This document shows positions 8,250 to 20,883 of a DNA stretch of 35,978 nt, piece by piece. The position numbers and the translations under genes are program-made. The first letter of the stretch is position 1, and each line of letters opens with the position of its first letter. The stretch comes from Gammaproteobacteria bacterium (GTDB lineage: Bacteria; Pseudomonadota; Gammaproteobacteria; Legionellales; Legionellaceae): NCBI GenBank assembly GCA_030427555.1, contig JAUIBC010000007.1, positions 1 through 35,978 on the forward strand. The letters are read 5' to 3'. The notes beneath the pieces were generated by a model. The model searched no databases. It saw only the letters and a list, made by a program, of their open reading frames with translations, and was not told the DNA's origin.

Positions 8250-9382
8250 AATATCAATTTAGTTAAACAAGAAAATAAATAATCTAGTTGTTTCTCATTG
8301 TGCTGATAATTTAAAATTACTCGCAGGCCCGTCTCTGGCTTACTAACAGTTGGTTCGCGAATAGGCATACAAATTATTCCCAAATCTAAAAGACCTGCTG
8401 CAATTTTAGTTGCCAAATAAGGACAGCCTAATTGTAACTGCTGAATATGTGTATTTGAACTACGCCATTTTAAATTTGAAGACCTTTGTAAATTTTTAAA
8501 ATAGGCAATTAAATCTTGCAGTTTTTTGCGCCTATTATCAAGTGATTGAATATATTCAATGCTGCGTAAAAGACCATAAGCAACCGCTGGACTAACTGCA
8601 GTCGAATATACTGCTTGACGAGTTTGCAAGAGAGATTCTATCCATAATTTTTTACCTACAACAACTGCTCCATATCCAGCACCAGCTTTACCCAAAGGAA
8701 TAATACGTAGTGGAACATCATCCTGACTAAGGCCAGACTTAGCAACTGCGCCTAATCCATACTCACCAATAACCCCAAAAGCATGAGCTTCATCTACTAT
8801 GAGAAAAGCATTTTTATTATTAATAATTTGCCTAATACCAACTAAATCAGCAATTTGCCCACTCATACTAAAAATGCTTTCGGTGACAACAGCCAGGTTA
8901 CCATCAGTAAAATTACCTAGTTTTTTTTGTAAACTTTCCAAATTATTATGTAAATATCTATCATAATTTATGCCATTTAATTTGATTCCATCATAAATAG
9001 ATGCATGCACCCCTTTGTCAATAAGAAGATTTGCATCATGCTTGGCTAAGAAACTCATAACGCTTATATTTGCAATATACCCGGAAGAAAACAATAAACA
9101 AGAATCTACATTTAATATAGAAGATAAATATTTTTCCAAATCAAGGTGAGCTTTAGTATATCCTGAAATTACAATAGAACCTGTACTACCAGTAGGATAT
9201 TTACGATAACCATCTTGATAAAATCCATTAACAATTGGATCATTGGTTAATGATAAATAATCATTACTACTAAAGTTACATAAATTATCTGCGGTAGGTA
9301 ACAAAGTTAGCTTACGAAATAAACCTTTCTCAATTCTATTCTGCTTATCTTCGGCTAATTTTTTGTCAAAATTACTGCTCAC
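8246..9382 (-). CDS. bioF: 8-amino-7-oxononanoate synthase BioF
   Basis: This PLP-dependent alpha-oxoamine synthase condenses pimeloyl-ACP with alanine, the first ring-directed step of biotin synthesis. It has 378 residues, the normal length. NFSSNDYLSL near residue 37, the glycine-rich TGSTGSIVISG, VDEAHAFGVIGEYG, and the PLP lysine in LGKAGAGYG around residue 233 are all present. The start is a GTG immediately after the guaA stop codon, so the two genes abut with no gap. Downstream bioH overlaps by 4 bp. The fusion of biotin genes to a guaBA operon is uncommon. Confidence 0.94.
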   Translation of the reverse strand: MSSNFDKKLAEDKQNRIEKGLFRKLTLLPTADNLCNFSSNDYLSLTNDPIVNGFYQDGYRKYPTGSTGSIVISGYTKAHLDLEKYLSSILNVDSCLLFSSGYIANISVMSFLAKHDANLLIDKGVHASIYDGIKLNGINYDRYLHNNLESLQKKLGNFTDGNLAVVTESIFSMSGQIADLVGIRQIINNKNAFLIVDEAHAFGVIGEYGLGAVAKSGLSQDDVPLRIIPLGKAGAGYGAVVVGKKLWIESLLQTRQAVYSTAVSPAVAYGLLRSIEYIQSLDNRRKKLQDLIAYFKNLQRSSNLKWRSSNTHIQQLQLGCPYLATKIAAGLLDLGIICMPIREPTVSKPETGLRVILNYQHNEKQLDYLFSCLTKLIL

Positions 9383-12437
<3,055 letters not shown>

Positions 12438-12463
12438 TTAAAACCAATCGAAAAACATATTGA

Positions 12464-12492
12464 ATTATACAATGAACTGACATTTAGATCCA
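12464..12492 (-). promoter_or_regulatory. Candidate guaB promoter
   Basis: On the minus strand a perfect TATAAT (rc of 12464-12469) lies 32 bp upstream of the guaB ATG. The best -35 at 17-bp spacing is TGGATC (rc of 12487-12492), a poor match, so this promoter may need an activator or be weak. Confidence 0.4.
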
Positions 12493-12501
12493 TTGAGAAA
12501 A

Positions 12502-12521
12502 AGTATTTGCTGAGAAATACT
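12502..12521. promoter_or_regulatory. Inverted repeat between guaB and minD promoters
   Basis: AGTATTT (12502-12508) and AAATACT (12515-12521) form a 7-bp perfect dyad with a 6-bp centre in the divergent guaB/minD interval. A second dyad, TGTTAAAT (12531-12538) and ATTTAACA (12557-12564), spans the minD promoter spacer. Both could be operators; the regulator is unknown. Confidence 0.3.
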
Positions 12522-12540
12522 AGACTTACATGTTAAATTT

Positions 12541-12570
12541 TTGTTAATCTAAATTTATTTAACATATAAT
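12541..12570 (+). promoter_or_regulatory. Probable sigma70 promoter of minDE
   Basis: TTGTTA (12541-12546), an 18-bp spacer and a perfect TATAAT (12565-12570) precede minD. The ribosome binding site GAGAG at 12575-12579 and the ATG at 12585 follow so closely that the 5' leader would be only about 8-10 nt, or translation starts near the 5' end of the message. Confidence 0.5.
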
Positions 12571-12584
12571 TGTTGAGAGTCTAG

Positions 12585-13442
12585 ATGAACAAGCAAAATA
12601 ATGATGGCTTAAAAACTCAAATTGTAGTCGTTACTTCTGGGAAAGGTGGTGTAGGCAAAACAACCTCTTCCGCTGCTATATCAATGGGTCTTGCTATGCA
12701 AGGCAAAAAAACTATAGTAATAGATTTTGATATAGGACTGCGCAATTTAGATTTAATTATGGGATGTGAGCGCCGCGTTGTTTATGATTTTATCAACGTT
12801 ATAAATGGTGAAGCTACATTACGCCAAGCATTAATTAAAGACAAACGCAATGAAAACCTATTCATTTTACCAGCATCACAAACAAGAGATAAAGATGCAT
12901 TAACCGTAGAAGGTGTTGAAAAAGTATTTAATGAATTGGCAAAAGAATTTGAATACATAATTTGTGACTCACCTGCTGGAATAGAAGCTGGTGCTTTAAT
13001 GGCCATGTATTTTGCTGATCATGCAATCATTGTAACTAATCCAGAAATTTCATCAGTGCGCGATTCTGATAGAATATTAGGTATATTATCTAGTAAGACC
13101 AAGCGTGCAATTGAAGGCAAAGCTCCTATTAAAGAGCATCTTATTATATCTAGATACAATCCAGCTAGAGTTGAACAAGGAGAAATGCTATCAGTTAAGG
13201 ACATCACAGATATACTTGCAATAGATTTAATTGGCGTAATTCCAGAATCAAAAGCTGTTCTTCGAGCTTCCAATACAGGGGCACCAGTCATTTTAGATGA
13301 AAATAGCGATGCAGGGATTGCTTATAAAGATGCAATATCTCGATTCTTAGGTGAAGATAAACCTATGAAGTTTGTACAAACTGATCGTAAAGGATTATTC
13401 AAAAGATTATTTACTAAGCAAAAGGAGGATGTCTTAGCGTGA
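12585..13442 (+). CDS. minD: Septum-site determining ATPase MinD
   Basis: MinD is a membrane-cycling ParA/MinD ATPase that positions the division site. The deviant Walker A KGGVGKTT is at residues 20-27, with DFDIGLRNLDL as Walker A' and CDSPAGIE as Walker B. The C terminus carries the amphipathic membrane-targeting helix (KGLFKRLFTKQ). Length is 285, about 15 longer than E. coli, mostly an N-terminal extension. minE follows with a 4-bp overlap. In most gammaproteobacteria minC is directly upstream; here the upstream neighbour is divergent guaB, so minC is either elsewhere or absent. Confidence 0.96.
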   Translation: MNKQNNDGLKTQIVVVTSGKGGVGKTTSSAAISMGLAMQGKKTIVIDFDIGLRNLDLIMGCERRVVYDFINVINGEATLRQALIKDKRNENLFILPASQTRDKDALTVEGVEKVFNELAKEFEYIICDSPAGIEAGALMAMYFADHAIIVTNPEISSVRDSDRILGILSSKTKRAIEGKAPIKEHLIISRYNPARVEQGEMLSVKDITDILAIDLIGVIPESKAVLRASNTGAPVILDENSDAGIAYKDAISRFLGEDKPMKFVQTDRKGLFKRLFTKQKEDVLA

Positions 13443-13738
13443 GTATTTTAAAATTTTTAAAAAGACGGAATAATACCGCCGCATCAATAGCCAAAGAAAG
13501 ATTGCAAATTATTATATCTCATGAAAGAAGTAAAAAGGATGCTCCTGATTGCTTGCCAAAGTCAGAGGACTTACCTAAATTACAAGAAGAGATACTAAAT
13601 GTAATTACAAAATATATTAATATAAACCGTGAAAACGTTAGTGTAAACCTAGAGAGGCTTGGGGATAGTGCTGTTTTAGAGTTGAACTTTACTATGCAAG
13701 AGGAAAACGAAAAGCTTGCAGCTGAAGAAGTTTTGTAA
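13439..13738 (+). CDS. minE: Cell division topological specificity factor MinE
   Basis: MinE stimulates MinD ATPase and drives Min oscillation. The 99-residue protein shows the hallmark MinD-binding stretch KERLQIIISHER near residues 20-31 and a topological-specificity domain containing ININRENVSVNLERLG. The start is GTG at 13439, overlapping the minD stop (GTGA) and preceded by a strong AAGGAGG at about 13422-13428. The C-terminal tail is around ten residues longer than in E. coli MinE. Confidence 0.94.
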   Translation: MSILKFLKRRNNTAASIAKERLQIIISHERSKKDAPDCLPKSEDLPKLQEEILNVITKYININRENVSVNLERLGDSAVLELNFTMQEENEKLAAEEVL

Positions 13739-13796
13739 GATTCATAATTTAAGAAAAATATGTATTTTAGATACTTTGAAAAAAAGCGATTTTAGT

Positions 13797-14240
13797 ATGG
13801 CAAAAAAACGAGTTCGTTTTAGCGATAAGGTTATGTCCAGTGATAGTGATTATGAGTTATCCGAAAAGTCATATCATCCTAGACAAAAATATCACTTACT
13901 AAAAACAATGCATAGTAGTACAAATAAAAACCTTATAAAACCAATCAATCGTTCCATTAATAACACTATAAAGTTTCTACAAGGAAACTCTAAAGCTGGT
14001 TTTATTATAGCCGCACTTTCTTTGATATTAGGAGGAGTTACTTTATTACTACTTAGTATATTAATGCCCCAAACTATTAGCATTGCTTTTACACCATCTT
14101 TAAACATAGTACAAACCAAAATTATTTCTGGTTTTGCTATTCTCGCTGGACTTTTAATGGGGGCTAACCATCTTTTATGTAAAACTAACGAAGATGATAA
14201 CCAAATCTCTAATACAAAAAATTATTCTTGTTGTGCATAA
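13797..14240 (+). CDS. Small two-TM protein with N-terminal RVxF motif; unknown function
   Basis: I do not recognise a family. The ATG at 13797 gives 147 residues. The N terminus is MAKKRVRFSDKV, which fits the eukaryotic PP1-docking motif (basic residues, then RVxF at residues 5-8), followed by an acidic/serine stretch SSDSDYE. Residues about 67-90 and 104-127 are hydrophobic and should form a membrane hairpin. The tail is hydrophilic and ends in SCCA. An in-frame start at 13716 would overlap minE and lacks support. It lies 58 bp after minE and convergent with korB. The mix of a short linear motif, a hairpin and an orphan status recalls intracellular-pathogen effectors, but that is inference; short motifs occur by chance. 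Confidence 0.55.
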   Translation: MAKKRVRFSDKVMSSDSDYELSEKSYHPRQKYHLLKTMHSSTNKNLIKPINRSINNTIKFLQGNSKAGFIIAALSLILGGVTLLLLSILMPQTISIAFTPSLNIVQTKIISGFAILAGLLMGANHLLCKTNEDDNQISNTKNYSCCA

Positions 14241-14258
14241 GAATAAAATATATAAGGT

Positions 14259-15236
14259 CTAACTTTCCCATGTGGCATGTGATTCATAAAGACTCTGTAA
14301 GTCTTTACTTGTCTTGTTACAATTACCAAGTAAAGTAAAAGTTTCTTGATTAATCTTATAATAAACTCCCAAAGGAACAGGCAGGTTTTTATTATTTGTA
14401 ATGCCAGCAAGACGTAATGCGGATATCTTATCTGTTTGGTCGTGGGTTAATGCTATATTATTATCTTCTATTGGCGCTGATGATATATTACCATCTTTGT
14501 TAAGTATCAGTTTTTTATTAGCTTCTTCTCCAAATAATATGTGCTCACCATGTTTTAGCAAAATAGTATTTTCAGCACGATTTGTTTTTGTTGCAAAACT
14601 ATCAAAAGCACCATTATTAAAAACATGACAATCTTGATAAATTTCTACTAACGAGCATCCTTTATGCTCATGCGCTTCACGTAATACAGATGCTAGTTGC
14701 TTAGGATCTTTATCTACAGCACGTGCAACAAAGCTAGCTCCAGCTGAAATTGCAAGTTCTAATGGGTTAACTGGTTTTCCTGTTACGCCAGAAGGAGAAG
14801 TCTTAGTAATTTGTCCAATTTTAGAGGTTGGCGAAAACTGTCCCTTTGTTAAGCCATACACCTGGTTATTTAATAATAAAATATTAATATCTAAATTACG
14901 ACGCAAACAATGCAAAAAATGATTGCCACCAATACTTAAAGCATCTCCATCACCAGTTATAACCCATATAGATAAATCATCTCGCATTGCACGCACGCCA
15001 GTTGCAACTGCTAGGGCTCTACCATGTATCGTGTGAAAGCCATAGGCATTAACGTAATATGGAAGGCGTCCGGCACAGCCTATTCCAGAAATAAACACGT
15101 GCTTTTCTGGTGGGATATCTAATTCTGGTAAAACGCGCTGTATCGCTGATAAAATGGCATAATCACCACAACCAGGACACCATTTTACCTCATTTTCATT
15201 AGTAAAATCTGATTTAGTATATTTAACATTTTTCAT
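14259..15236 (-). CDS. korB: 2-oxoacid:ferredoxin oxidoreductase, beta subunit (KorB type)
   Basis: This is the thiamine-diphosphate subunit that, with KorA, oxidatively decarboxylates a 2-oxoacid (probably 2-oxoglutarate) to the CoA ester with ferredoxin as acceptor. WCPGCGDYAIL at residues 19-29 holds cysteines 20 and 23 of the cluster-binding set; GIGCAGRLPYY, GDGD at 95-98 and NNQVYGLTKGQ from 123 make the ThDP/Mg site. Length of 325 is normal. Its start overlaps the korA end by 14 bp. The substrate cannot be fixed from sequence; 2-oxoglutarate is preferred because the alpha/gamma subunits are fused as in bacterial KorA. Confidence 0.88.
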   Translation of the reverse strand: MKNVKYTKSDFTNENEVKWCPGCGDYAILSAIQRVLPELDIPPEKHVFISGIGCAGRLPYYVNAYGFHTIHGRALAVATGVRAMRDDLSIWVITGDGDALSIGGNHFLHCLRRNLDINILLLNNQVYGLTKGQFSPTSKIGQITKTSPSGVTGKPVNPLELAISAGASFVARAVDKDPKQLASVLREAHEHKGCSLVEIYQDCHVFNNGAFDSFATKTNRAENTILLKHGEHILFGEEANKKLILNKDGNISSAPIEDNNIALTHDQTDKISALRLAGITNNKNLPVPLGVYYKINQETFTLLGNCNKTSKDLQSLYESHATWES

Positions 15237-17052
15237 ACGCCACCCATTCTTTGATTGAATTTATCAAGAAATTAACTGAAAATGGTTGTCCATTACATTG
15301 GCTAATAAGCTTTGCATCAACCAAAAACTGTGCGCGTATTTCTCTTGTTAATTGCCCAGTATTTAGCTCAGCAACCAAAACTTTTTTATAACGTGATAAT
15401 ATTTTAGCTAAATTTGGGGGTAAAGGATTAATATTTCGCAAATGTAAAGAAGCAAATTTATAACCACTATCAAAACATGCATCAAACGCGGCTTTTATAC
15501 TACCGTATGTACTTCCCCATGAAATCACTAAAACTTGAGATTTTTCTTCTCCCTCGATAACCAAAGGAGAATAATATTTACTAATGTTTGCTATTTTTTC
15601 CGCTCTTGTTTTGATCATTTGTTGGTGATTATCGGCATCATAACTAACTTTTCCATAATCCCCATTCTTTTCTAATCCGCCTAATTGATGAATGAAACCA
15701 GGGGTTCCTGGTACATTCCAACTACGACTATAATTTTCATCACGTTTGAAAGGCTCTTTATACAAGTTTTGTTGATTTAAATTTGGCAGTACAAGTTTTT
15801 GTACGTCTGGTATCCGCCAAGGTTCAGCAGCTATTGCAAGATAAGCGTCCATTAGGACAATTACAGGAGTCATAAATTTTATTGCTAAACTAAATGCTTC
15901 AATAATAGTAGTAAAACAATCTGCAGGTGACTTGGCAGCTAAAATTGGCAATGGCGATTCACCATGTCTTCCATAAAGTGCTTCTTGAAGATCACTTTGC
16001 CCTGTTTTGGTTGGTAACCCGGTAGAGCCTCCAGCACGTGAAACATTCAAAATAACCATAGGTAATTCGCTAACCACGGCTAATCCTATTGTTTCACTTT
16101 TCAAATCAAAGCCAGGTCCAGAAGTACATGTTATAGCCAGTGATCCAGAAAATGCTGCTCCAAGACAAGCACATGCTGCAGAAATTTCATCCTCAGCTTG
16201 AAATAATTTAACTCCAAAATCAGCAAGCTTTGCACATTCTTCTAATATTGCAGAAGCAGGAGTAATTGGATATCCCGCAACAAATATCTCTTTTTTCATT
16301 TGGGTCGCAAGTGTTGCCAATGCCATAGAAACTGCTTCTACTCCGGTAATTTGTCTATATTTACCAAGAGGTCTCTCAACATTTCCCATTATGTAAGTCT
16401 GTCTTTTTACAATTTCTAGAGTCAGTGCATAATTATATCCTGCACGTAAAGCAAGGCTATTAGCCTCAACTAATAATGGTTTACCAGCGAATTTGTTTTT
16501 TATAAAATGCAAAGAACTATCTATACTTAAATCAAATAACCAAAGAATTATACCCAAAACATAAAAATTCTTTGACTTTTTAGCTTCTGAATGGGTAACA
16601 GACAAATCGGCAACAGCTTTTAATGTATTAGTAATTATAGATAAGCTTACTACTTGATATAAAGATTTTAATTCCGCAAAATAATTTTCTGGCAAACCAA
16701 CTTTTTCTAAATCTTTGGGATTTTGAAAACTATCTTCATTAAGAATTAACAAAGAGTTATGTTGTAAATATTGTATTGATTTCTTTAATGCTGCTGGATT
16801 TAATGCTACTAAAACATCAATTTCTTCACCAGCTGTAAAAATTATACTTTCAGAAAGAGCTAATTGAAAAGCTGATACCCCTGCGACGCTTCCTTGAGGG
16901 GCTCTTATTTCGGCAGGAAAGTCAGGAAGCGTCCTAACATCTTTGCCGCTAATTGCTGCAGTAATGGTTAATTGCTCACCAACTAATTGAATTCCATCAC
17001 CAGAGTCACCAGTTATCCGAATTACTATGGGTTTTATTAAAGACATATCCAC
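15223..17052 (-). CDS. korA: 2-oxoacid:ferredoxin oxidoreductase, fused gamma-alpha subunit (KorA type)
   Basis: The 609-residue protein begins with a gamma domain ([17 protein letters not shown], residues about 12-28, to about 190). The alpha domain follows with [30 protein letters not shown] and [15 protein letters not shown], typical pyrimidine-binding and CoA-side blocks. The C terminus ([13 protein letters not shown]) is the usual domain III. The GTG at 17052 has an AGGA at a suitable distance; the ATG two codons later is an alternative. The start lies inside the end of pdxJ (about 47 bp overlap), so the two are tightly coupled. With korB it supplies reduced ferredoxin and an acyl-CoA. 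Confidence 0.88.
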   Translation of the reverse strand: MDMSLIKPIVIRITGDSGDGIQLVGEQLTITAAISGKDVRTLPDFPAEIRAPQGSVAGVSAFQLALSESIIFTAGEEIDVLVALNPAALKKSIQYLQHNSLLILNEDSFQNPKDLEKVGLPENYFAELKSLYQVVSLSIITNTLKAVADLSVTHSEAKKSKNFYVLGIILWLFDLSIDSSLHFIKNKFAGKPLLVEANSLALRAGYNYALTLEIVKRQTYIMGNVERPLGKYRQITGVEAVSMALATLATQMKKEIFVAGYPITPASAILEECAKLADFGVKLFQAEDEISAACACLGAAFSGSLAITCTSGPGFDLKSETIGLAVVSELPMVILNVSRAGGSTGLPTKTGQSDLQEALYGRHGESPLPILAAKSPADCFTTIIEAFSLAIKFMTPVIVLMDAYLAIAAEPWRIPDVQKLVLPNLNQQNLYKEPFKRDENYSRSWNVPGTPGFIHQLGGLEKNGDYGKVSYDADNHQQMIKTRAEKIANISKYYSPLVIEGEEKSQVLVISWGSTYGSIKAAFDACFDSGYKFASLHLRNINPLPPNLAKILSRYKKVLVAELNTGQLTREIRAQFLVDAKLISQCNGQPFSVNFLINSIKEWVAYEKC

Positions 17053-17779
17053 GTGCTTCCTGCATTAATTGTTTCATTTGCATAACTGCTTCTTTAAATC
17101 CAACCATAACTGCTCTAGCAACTATGGCATGACCTATATTTAATTCATTAAAAACTCTAATTGCAGCGATTGGTTGCACATTATGATAATGTAACCCATG
17201 GCCAGCATTAACTACTAATCCTAGATTAGCAGCATATTCGGCCGCTTGTCTAATTTTATCTAATTCCTGAAGAACATCATCCTGTTTTTTAGCATTAGCA
17301 TAGCAACCTGTATGAATTTCAATTGCGTTAGCATTTGCATCACGTGCGGCTTCTATTTGAGTTAAATCTGGATCAATGAATAAAGAAACTTCAGAATCAA
17401 TAGCTTGCATACGTTCAACAGCATGGCAAACCGATTTGAAGTTTCCACGCACATCCAATCCACCTTCGGTCGTTATCTCAGATCTTTTTTCCGGTACAAA
17501 ACAAACATGTTCTGGAGAAATTTCACTTGCAAAATCTAACATTTCTTCGGTGATTGCTGCTTCTAGATTCATTCTAGTTTGGATTACTTGTTTGATAAGT
17601 TTTACATCACGCTCATTAACATGTCTTCTATCTTCACGCATATGTAAGGTAATGCCATCGGCTCCAGCTTCTTCAGCAAGAATAGCCGCTTGAACCGGAT
17701 CAGGATAAGCACAACCACGAGCTTGACGCAATGTTGCAATATGATCAATATTAACACCCAATAATATTTTGCTCTTCAT
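17006..17779 (-). CDS. pdxJ: Pyridoxine 5'-phosphate synthase PdxJ
   Basis: PdxJ closes the pyridoxine ring from 1-deoxyxylulose 5-phosphate and 3-amino-2-oxopropyl phosphate. The start [17 protein letters not shown], the [18 protein letters not shown] block, and the late [16 protein letters not shown] and [13 protein letters not shown] are all diagnostic. The ATG at 17779 fits the family start; a GTG at 17788 would add three residues. The C terminus runs about 14 residues past the usual end because the reading frame continues into the korA start. It follows frr by 27 bp; pdxJ is more often beside recO or acpS. Confidence 0.95.
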   Translation of the reverse strand: MKSKILLGVNIDHIATLRQARGCAYPDPVQAAILAEEAGADGITLHMREDRRHVNERDVKLIKQVIQTRMNLEAAITEEMLDFASEISPEHVCFVPEKRSEITTEGGLDVRGNFKSVCHAVERMQAIDSEVSLFIDPDLTQIEAARDANANAIEIHTGCYANAKKQDDVLQELDKIRQAAEYAANLGLVVNAGHGLHYHNVQPIAAIRVFNELNIGHAIVARAVMVGFKEAVMQMKQLMQEARGYVFNKTHSNSDNW

Positions 17780-17806
17780 AAATAACACCGAAAATGTTAA
17801 TAAACA

Positions 17807-18355
17807 TTAAATTTCAAGCAGGTCTTTTTCCTTTACTTTCAATTGCTCGTCTATTTCAGCTATATATTTATCAGTAAGTTTTTGAATCATATCAGCGCCT
17901 TTACGCTCATCATCTTCTGAGATTGACTCTTCTGACTTTAATTTTTGATTAGCATCGCGGCGAATATTGCGAATTGAGATACGTCCTTGCTCAGCTTCTG
18001 CTCTAACAACCTTTATCATTTCTTTACGACGCTCTTCTGTTAATGGTGGCATAGGAACACGAATAGCATTTCCTGCTGTAGCTGGATTTAAGCCTAAATC
18101 TGAATTTAAAATAGCTTTTTCAACTACTGCGACCATTGTTTTTTCATATGGAGTTACTAATAAAGTTCGCGAATCATTTACATTAATTGATGCAACTTGA
18201 TTAATAGGAGTCAAATTACCGTAATAATCAACCTGTACATGATCTAATAAAGTAGCACTAGCACGGCCTGTTCTTATCTTTGCCATTTCATGATGCAGAG
18301 ATTCTACAGCTTTTTTCATTTTTTTTTCTGCTTCAAGTCTAATTTCATTAATCAT
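17807..18355 (-). CDS. frr: Ribosome recycling factor
   Basis: RRF splits post-termination ribosomes with EF-G. The 182-residue protein has the three-helix-bundle signature with [19 protein letters not shown] near residues 28-46, [13 protein letters not shown] around residue 105, and [12 protein letters not shown]. Length is close to E. coli (185). It overlaps pyrH by 8 bp in the conserved rpsB-tsf-pyrH-frr order. Confidence 0.97.
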   Translation of the reverse strand: MINEIRLEAEKKMKKAVESLHHEMAKIRTGRASATLLDHVQVDYYGNLTPINQVASINVNDSRTLLVTPYEKTMVAVVEKAILNSDLGLNPATAGNAIRVPMPPLTEERRKEMIKVVRAEAEQGRISIRNIRRDANQKLKSEESISEDDERKGADMIQKLTDKYIAEIDEQLKVKEKDLLEI

Positions 18356-19073
18356 GTTTATCTCCTACAATTGTCCCTACCCTTTCTCCGCGGACTATCT
18401 TTTGTAAAGCTTTTGGTTCGTTTAAATCAAATACTTGTATTGGCATATGCTGATCTTGGCATAAACATATAGCTGTTGAATCCATAACCTTTAAACCTTT
18501 AGTTAAAACTTCATTATAAGTTAAAAAGTCATAGCGCACAGCATTTTTATTATGAACAGGATCATCTGAATATATCCCATCAACTTTAGTGGCTTTAAGA
18601 ACAACATCTGCTCCAACTTCAATTGCACGTAAACATGCAGCTGTATCAGTTGTAAAAAATGGGTTGCCAGTACCAGCAGCAAAAATAACTACTTGACCAT
18701 TTTGTAAATGGGTTATAGCTTTACGCCTATGGTAGGAATCAACAACTCCTATCATAGGAATTGCTGACATTATCCTTGCTGGCAAATTTATTCTTTCTAA
18801 TGCATCACGCAAAGCTAAAGCATTCATAACTGTGGCAAGCATTCCCATATGATCGCCAGTTACTCTACCAAGCCCTGCTTCAGACAATTTCTTTCCACGA
18901 AAGAGGTTACCGCCACCGATAACCATTCCAACTTGGACACCCATTTCAATCAAATTAGATATATCACATGCAATTTTATCAAGTACTAATGGGTCTATTC
19001 CAAATTGGGAGTTTCCCATAAGAGCTTCGCCACTGCATTTTAATAAAATACATTTATAATGTAAATTAGCCAT
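18348..19073 (-). CDS. pyrH: Uridylate kinase PyrH
   Basis: PyrH phosphorylates UMP to UDP and belongs to the amino acid kinase fold. From the ATG at 19073 the protein starts [18 protein letters not shown], matching the family's KxILLKLSGEAL block. The GGGNLFRG motif, RDALERI and [17 protein letters not shown] follow. A GTG at 19094 inside tsf is possible but would add seven residues absent from relatives. AAAGA precedes the chosen ATG. It has 241 residues, as in E. coli. Confidence 0.96.
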   Translation of the reverse strand: MANLHYKCILLKCSGEALMGNSQFGIDPLVLDKIACDISNLIEMGVQVGMVIGGGNLFRGKKLSEAGLGRVTGDHMGMLATVMNALALRDALERINLPARIMSAIPMIGVVDSYHRRKAITHLQNGQVVIFAAGTGNPFFTTDTAACLRAIEVGADVVLKATKVDGIYSDDPVHNKNAVRYDFLTYNEVLTKGLKVMDSTAICLCQDQHMPIQVFDLNEPKALQKIVRGERVGTIVGDKHD

Positions 19074-19083
19074 AGAACTATCT

Positions 19084-19965
19084 TTAATTGTCACGTACTT
19101 GAGCCATTACTTCTTCAACAAAATTATCTTCTTTCTTTTCAATGCCTTCACCAACTTCTAGACGTTTAAAAGCTTCTACTTTAGCTTTCTTTTGTTCAAG
19201 TAATTTGCCTACTTTAATGCTAGGATCTTTAATAAATGCTTGACCAGATAAACTTACTTCATCTAGAAATTTACTAATACGTCCATCAACCATTTTTTCA
19301 ATAATTTCTTGAGGCTTATCGCTATCTTTAGCTTGAGCTAAAAAGATTTCTCTCTCATTAGCAATTGATTCAGCAGAAACATCTTCACGATTTACAACGA
19401 TAGGTTTACTAGCAGCAATATGCATCGCTATATCTTTTGCTAAATTTTCATCTCCACCTGTCATCGCAACAAAAACACCAATACGGTTACTGTGTACATA
19501 GGATCCTATTACACCATCTGTTGTTAAAACTTCAATACGACGTAATTTAATATTCTCACCAATTTTTGCAATTAATGCTTGGCGTGCTTGTTCAACTGTT
19601 TGGTCAGAACCATCAATAGTAATATTAGCAAGCTCTTCTACGGTATTTACTTTTGAATCTAGAGCAGTTTTTGCTGCTTGTTCAGCAAATGATATAAAAT
19701 TTGAATCTCTAGCAACAAAATCTGTTTCACTATTAACTTCCAACATTAATGCACGTTTGTTATCAGAAGATTTAACAATAAAAATAATACCTTCTGCAGC
19801 AACTCTATCTGCTTTTTTATCAGCCTTAGCTTGTCCTGCTTTACGCATTTCGATAATAGCTTTTTCAATATCACCTTCAGTTGCTACTAAAAACTTCTTG
19901 CACTCCATCATACCAGCGCCAGTACGCTCTCGTAATTTCATTACTAATGATGCACTAATTGTCAT
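19084..19965 (-). CDS. tsf: Translation elongation factor Ts
   Basis: EF-Ts recycles EF-Tu by GDP release. The start [24 protein letters not shown] matches the family, including the TGAGMM motif; the ATG at 19965 has GGAGAAAAT at the right distance. An upstream in-frame ATG at 19977 lies in that ribosome binding site and is rejected. The [10 protein letters not shown] motif that contacts EF-Tu is present. It is 293 residues, second in the rpsB operon, and separated from rpsB by about 180 bp containing a GC-rich hairpin. Confidence 0.96.
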   Translation of the reverse strand: MTISASLVMKLRERTGAGMMECKKFLVATEGDIEKAIIEMRKAGQAKADKKADRVAAEGIIFIVKSSDNKRALMLEVNSETDFVARDSNFISFAEQAAKTALDSKVNTVEELANITIDGSDQTVEQARQALIAKIGENIKLRRIEVLTTDGVIGSYVHSNRIGVFVAMTGGDENLAKDIAMHIAASKPIVVNREDVSAESIANEREIFLAQAKDSDKPQEIIEKMVDGRISKFLDEVSLSGQAFIKDPSIKVGKLLEQKKAKVEAFKRLEVGEGIEKKEDNFVEEVMAQVRDN

Positions 19966-20063
19966 AATTTTCTCCAAAATTTGTGGTGATTAAGGATGTT
20001 GCGTTACTTAATCTAATGTAAATTAATATGATATATTAAGATCTTTTTGTTACTGGATTCATG

Positions 20064-20088
20064 GATTCTGCGGGCAAGCCGCAGAATC
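20064..20088. repeat. 10-bp GC-rich hairpin in the rpsB-tsf gap
   Basis: GATTCTGCGG (20064-20073) and CCGCAGAATC (20079-20088) form a perfect stem around a 5-nt loop, far more GC-rich than its surroundings. It could attenuate or stabilise transcripts between rpsB and tsf, as seen in other rpsB operons, or be a copy of a dispersed repeat. No T-tract follows on the minus strand, so it is not a classical full terminator. Confidence 0.6.
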
Positions 20089-20145
20089 TAGGGATTTGTA
20101 TATTCAAAATATCCCATGAAAATTTCAAAAGGCAAAGGTTAATGC

Positions 20146-20877
20146 TTATGCATCTACTTCTTCTGAGCCTTCTGAAGCAGCGCTACTGGCAACTGTATTA
20201 CTACCACGACCTTCAGTAATAGCATCAGCTACAGCACTTAGATATATGTCTATAGCACGCATTGAATCATCATTAGCTGGTATTATATAATCAACACCAT
20301 CAGGATCATTATTAGTATCAACTATTCCAAATACAGGAATCTTAAGCTTTCTAGCTTCTTCAACTGCAATATGCTCAAAGCCAACATCAATTACAAATAG
20401 TGCGTCTGGTAGACCGCCCATATTCTCAATACCACCAAGACTTTTATCTAATTTTTCAAGTTCTCTACGTAGCATAAGAGCTTCTTTCTTAATCATCTTT
20501 TCAAAAACGCCTTCTGCTTGCATTTTTTTAAGCTCTTTTAAGCGAAAAATAGACTGGCGAACTGTCTTATAGTTAGTTAACATACCACCTAACCAACGGT
20601 GATTAACATATGGCATGCCAGCTTGGCTAGCATAATCACGTACTAAATCTTGTGCAGCTCTTTTTGTACCTACAAATAAAATTTTGGCATTATTTGATGC
20701 AAGTCTACTAATTTGATTTAAAGCATCTTTCATCATTGGAACAGTTTTTTCAAGGTTTATTATGTGTATTTTGTTCCTTGCGCCAAATATGTACTCAGAC
20801 ATTTTTGGGTTCCAAAATCTAGTTCTATGCCCAAAATGAGCTCCTACTTCAAGCAGATCTTTCATACTTATCTTCAT
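20146..20877 (-). CDS. rpsB: 30S ribosomal protein S2
   Basis: S2 binds the 16S rRNA and S1 on the small subunit. The 243-residue protein shows [20 protein letters not shown] at the start, [38 protein letters not shown] and DALFVIDVG, all family signatures. The ATG at 20877 is preceded by CGGAG. It is the first gene of the translation operon, with a structured leader that may autoregulate it (see the leader entry). Confidence 0.97.
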   Translation of the reverse strand: MKISMKDLLEVGAHFGHRTRFWNPKMSEYIFGARNKIHIINLEKTVPMMKDALNQISRLASNNAKILFVGTKRAAQDLVRDYASQAGMPYVNHRWLGGMLTNYKTVRQSIFRLKELKKMQAEGVFEKMIKKEALMLRRELEKLDKSLGGIENMGGLPDALFVIDVGFEHIAVEEARKLKIPVFGIVDTNNDPDGVDYIIPANDDSMRAIDIYLSAVADAITEGRGSNTVASSAASEGSEEVDA

Positions 20878-20883
20878 TTATTT

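Noticed and set aside
14226-14237. C-terminal SCCA of the RVxF protein as a prenylation signal
   Set aside because: It is not a CaaX box; the cysteines are at the wrong positions, and a double-cysteine Rab-type signal needs more context than is present.
14288-14306. 7-bp hairpin (AAAGACT / AGTCTTT) near the end of korB as a terminator
   Set aside because: It lies inside the coding region and has no T-tract on the minus strand.
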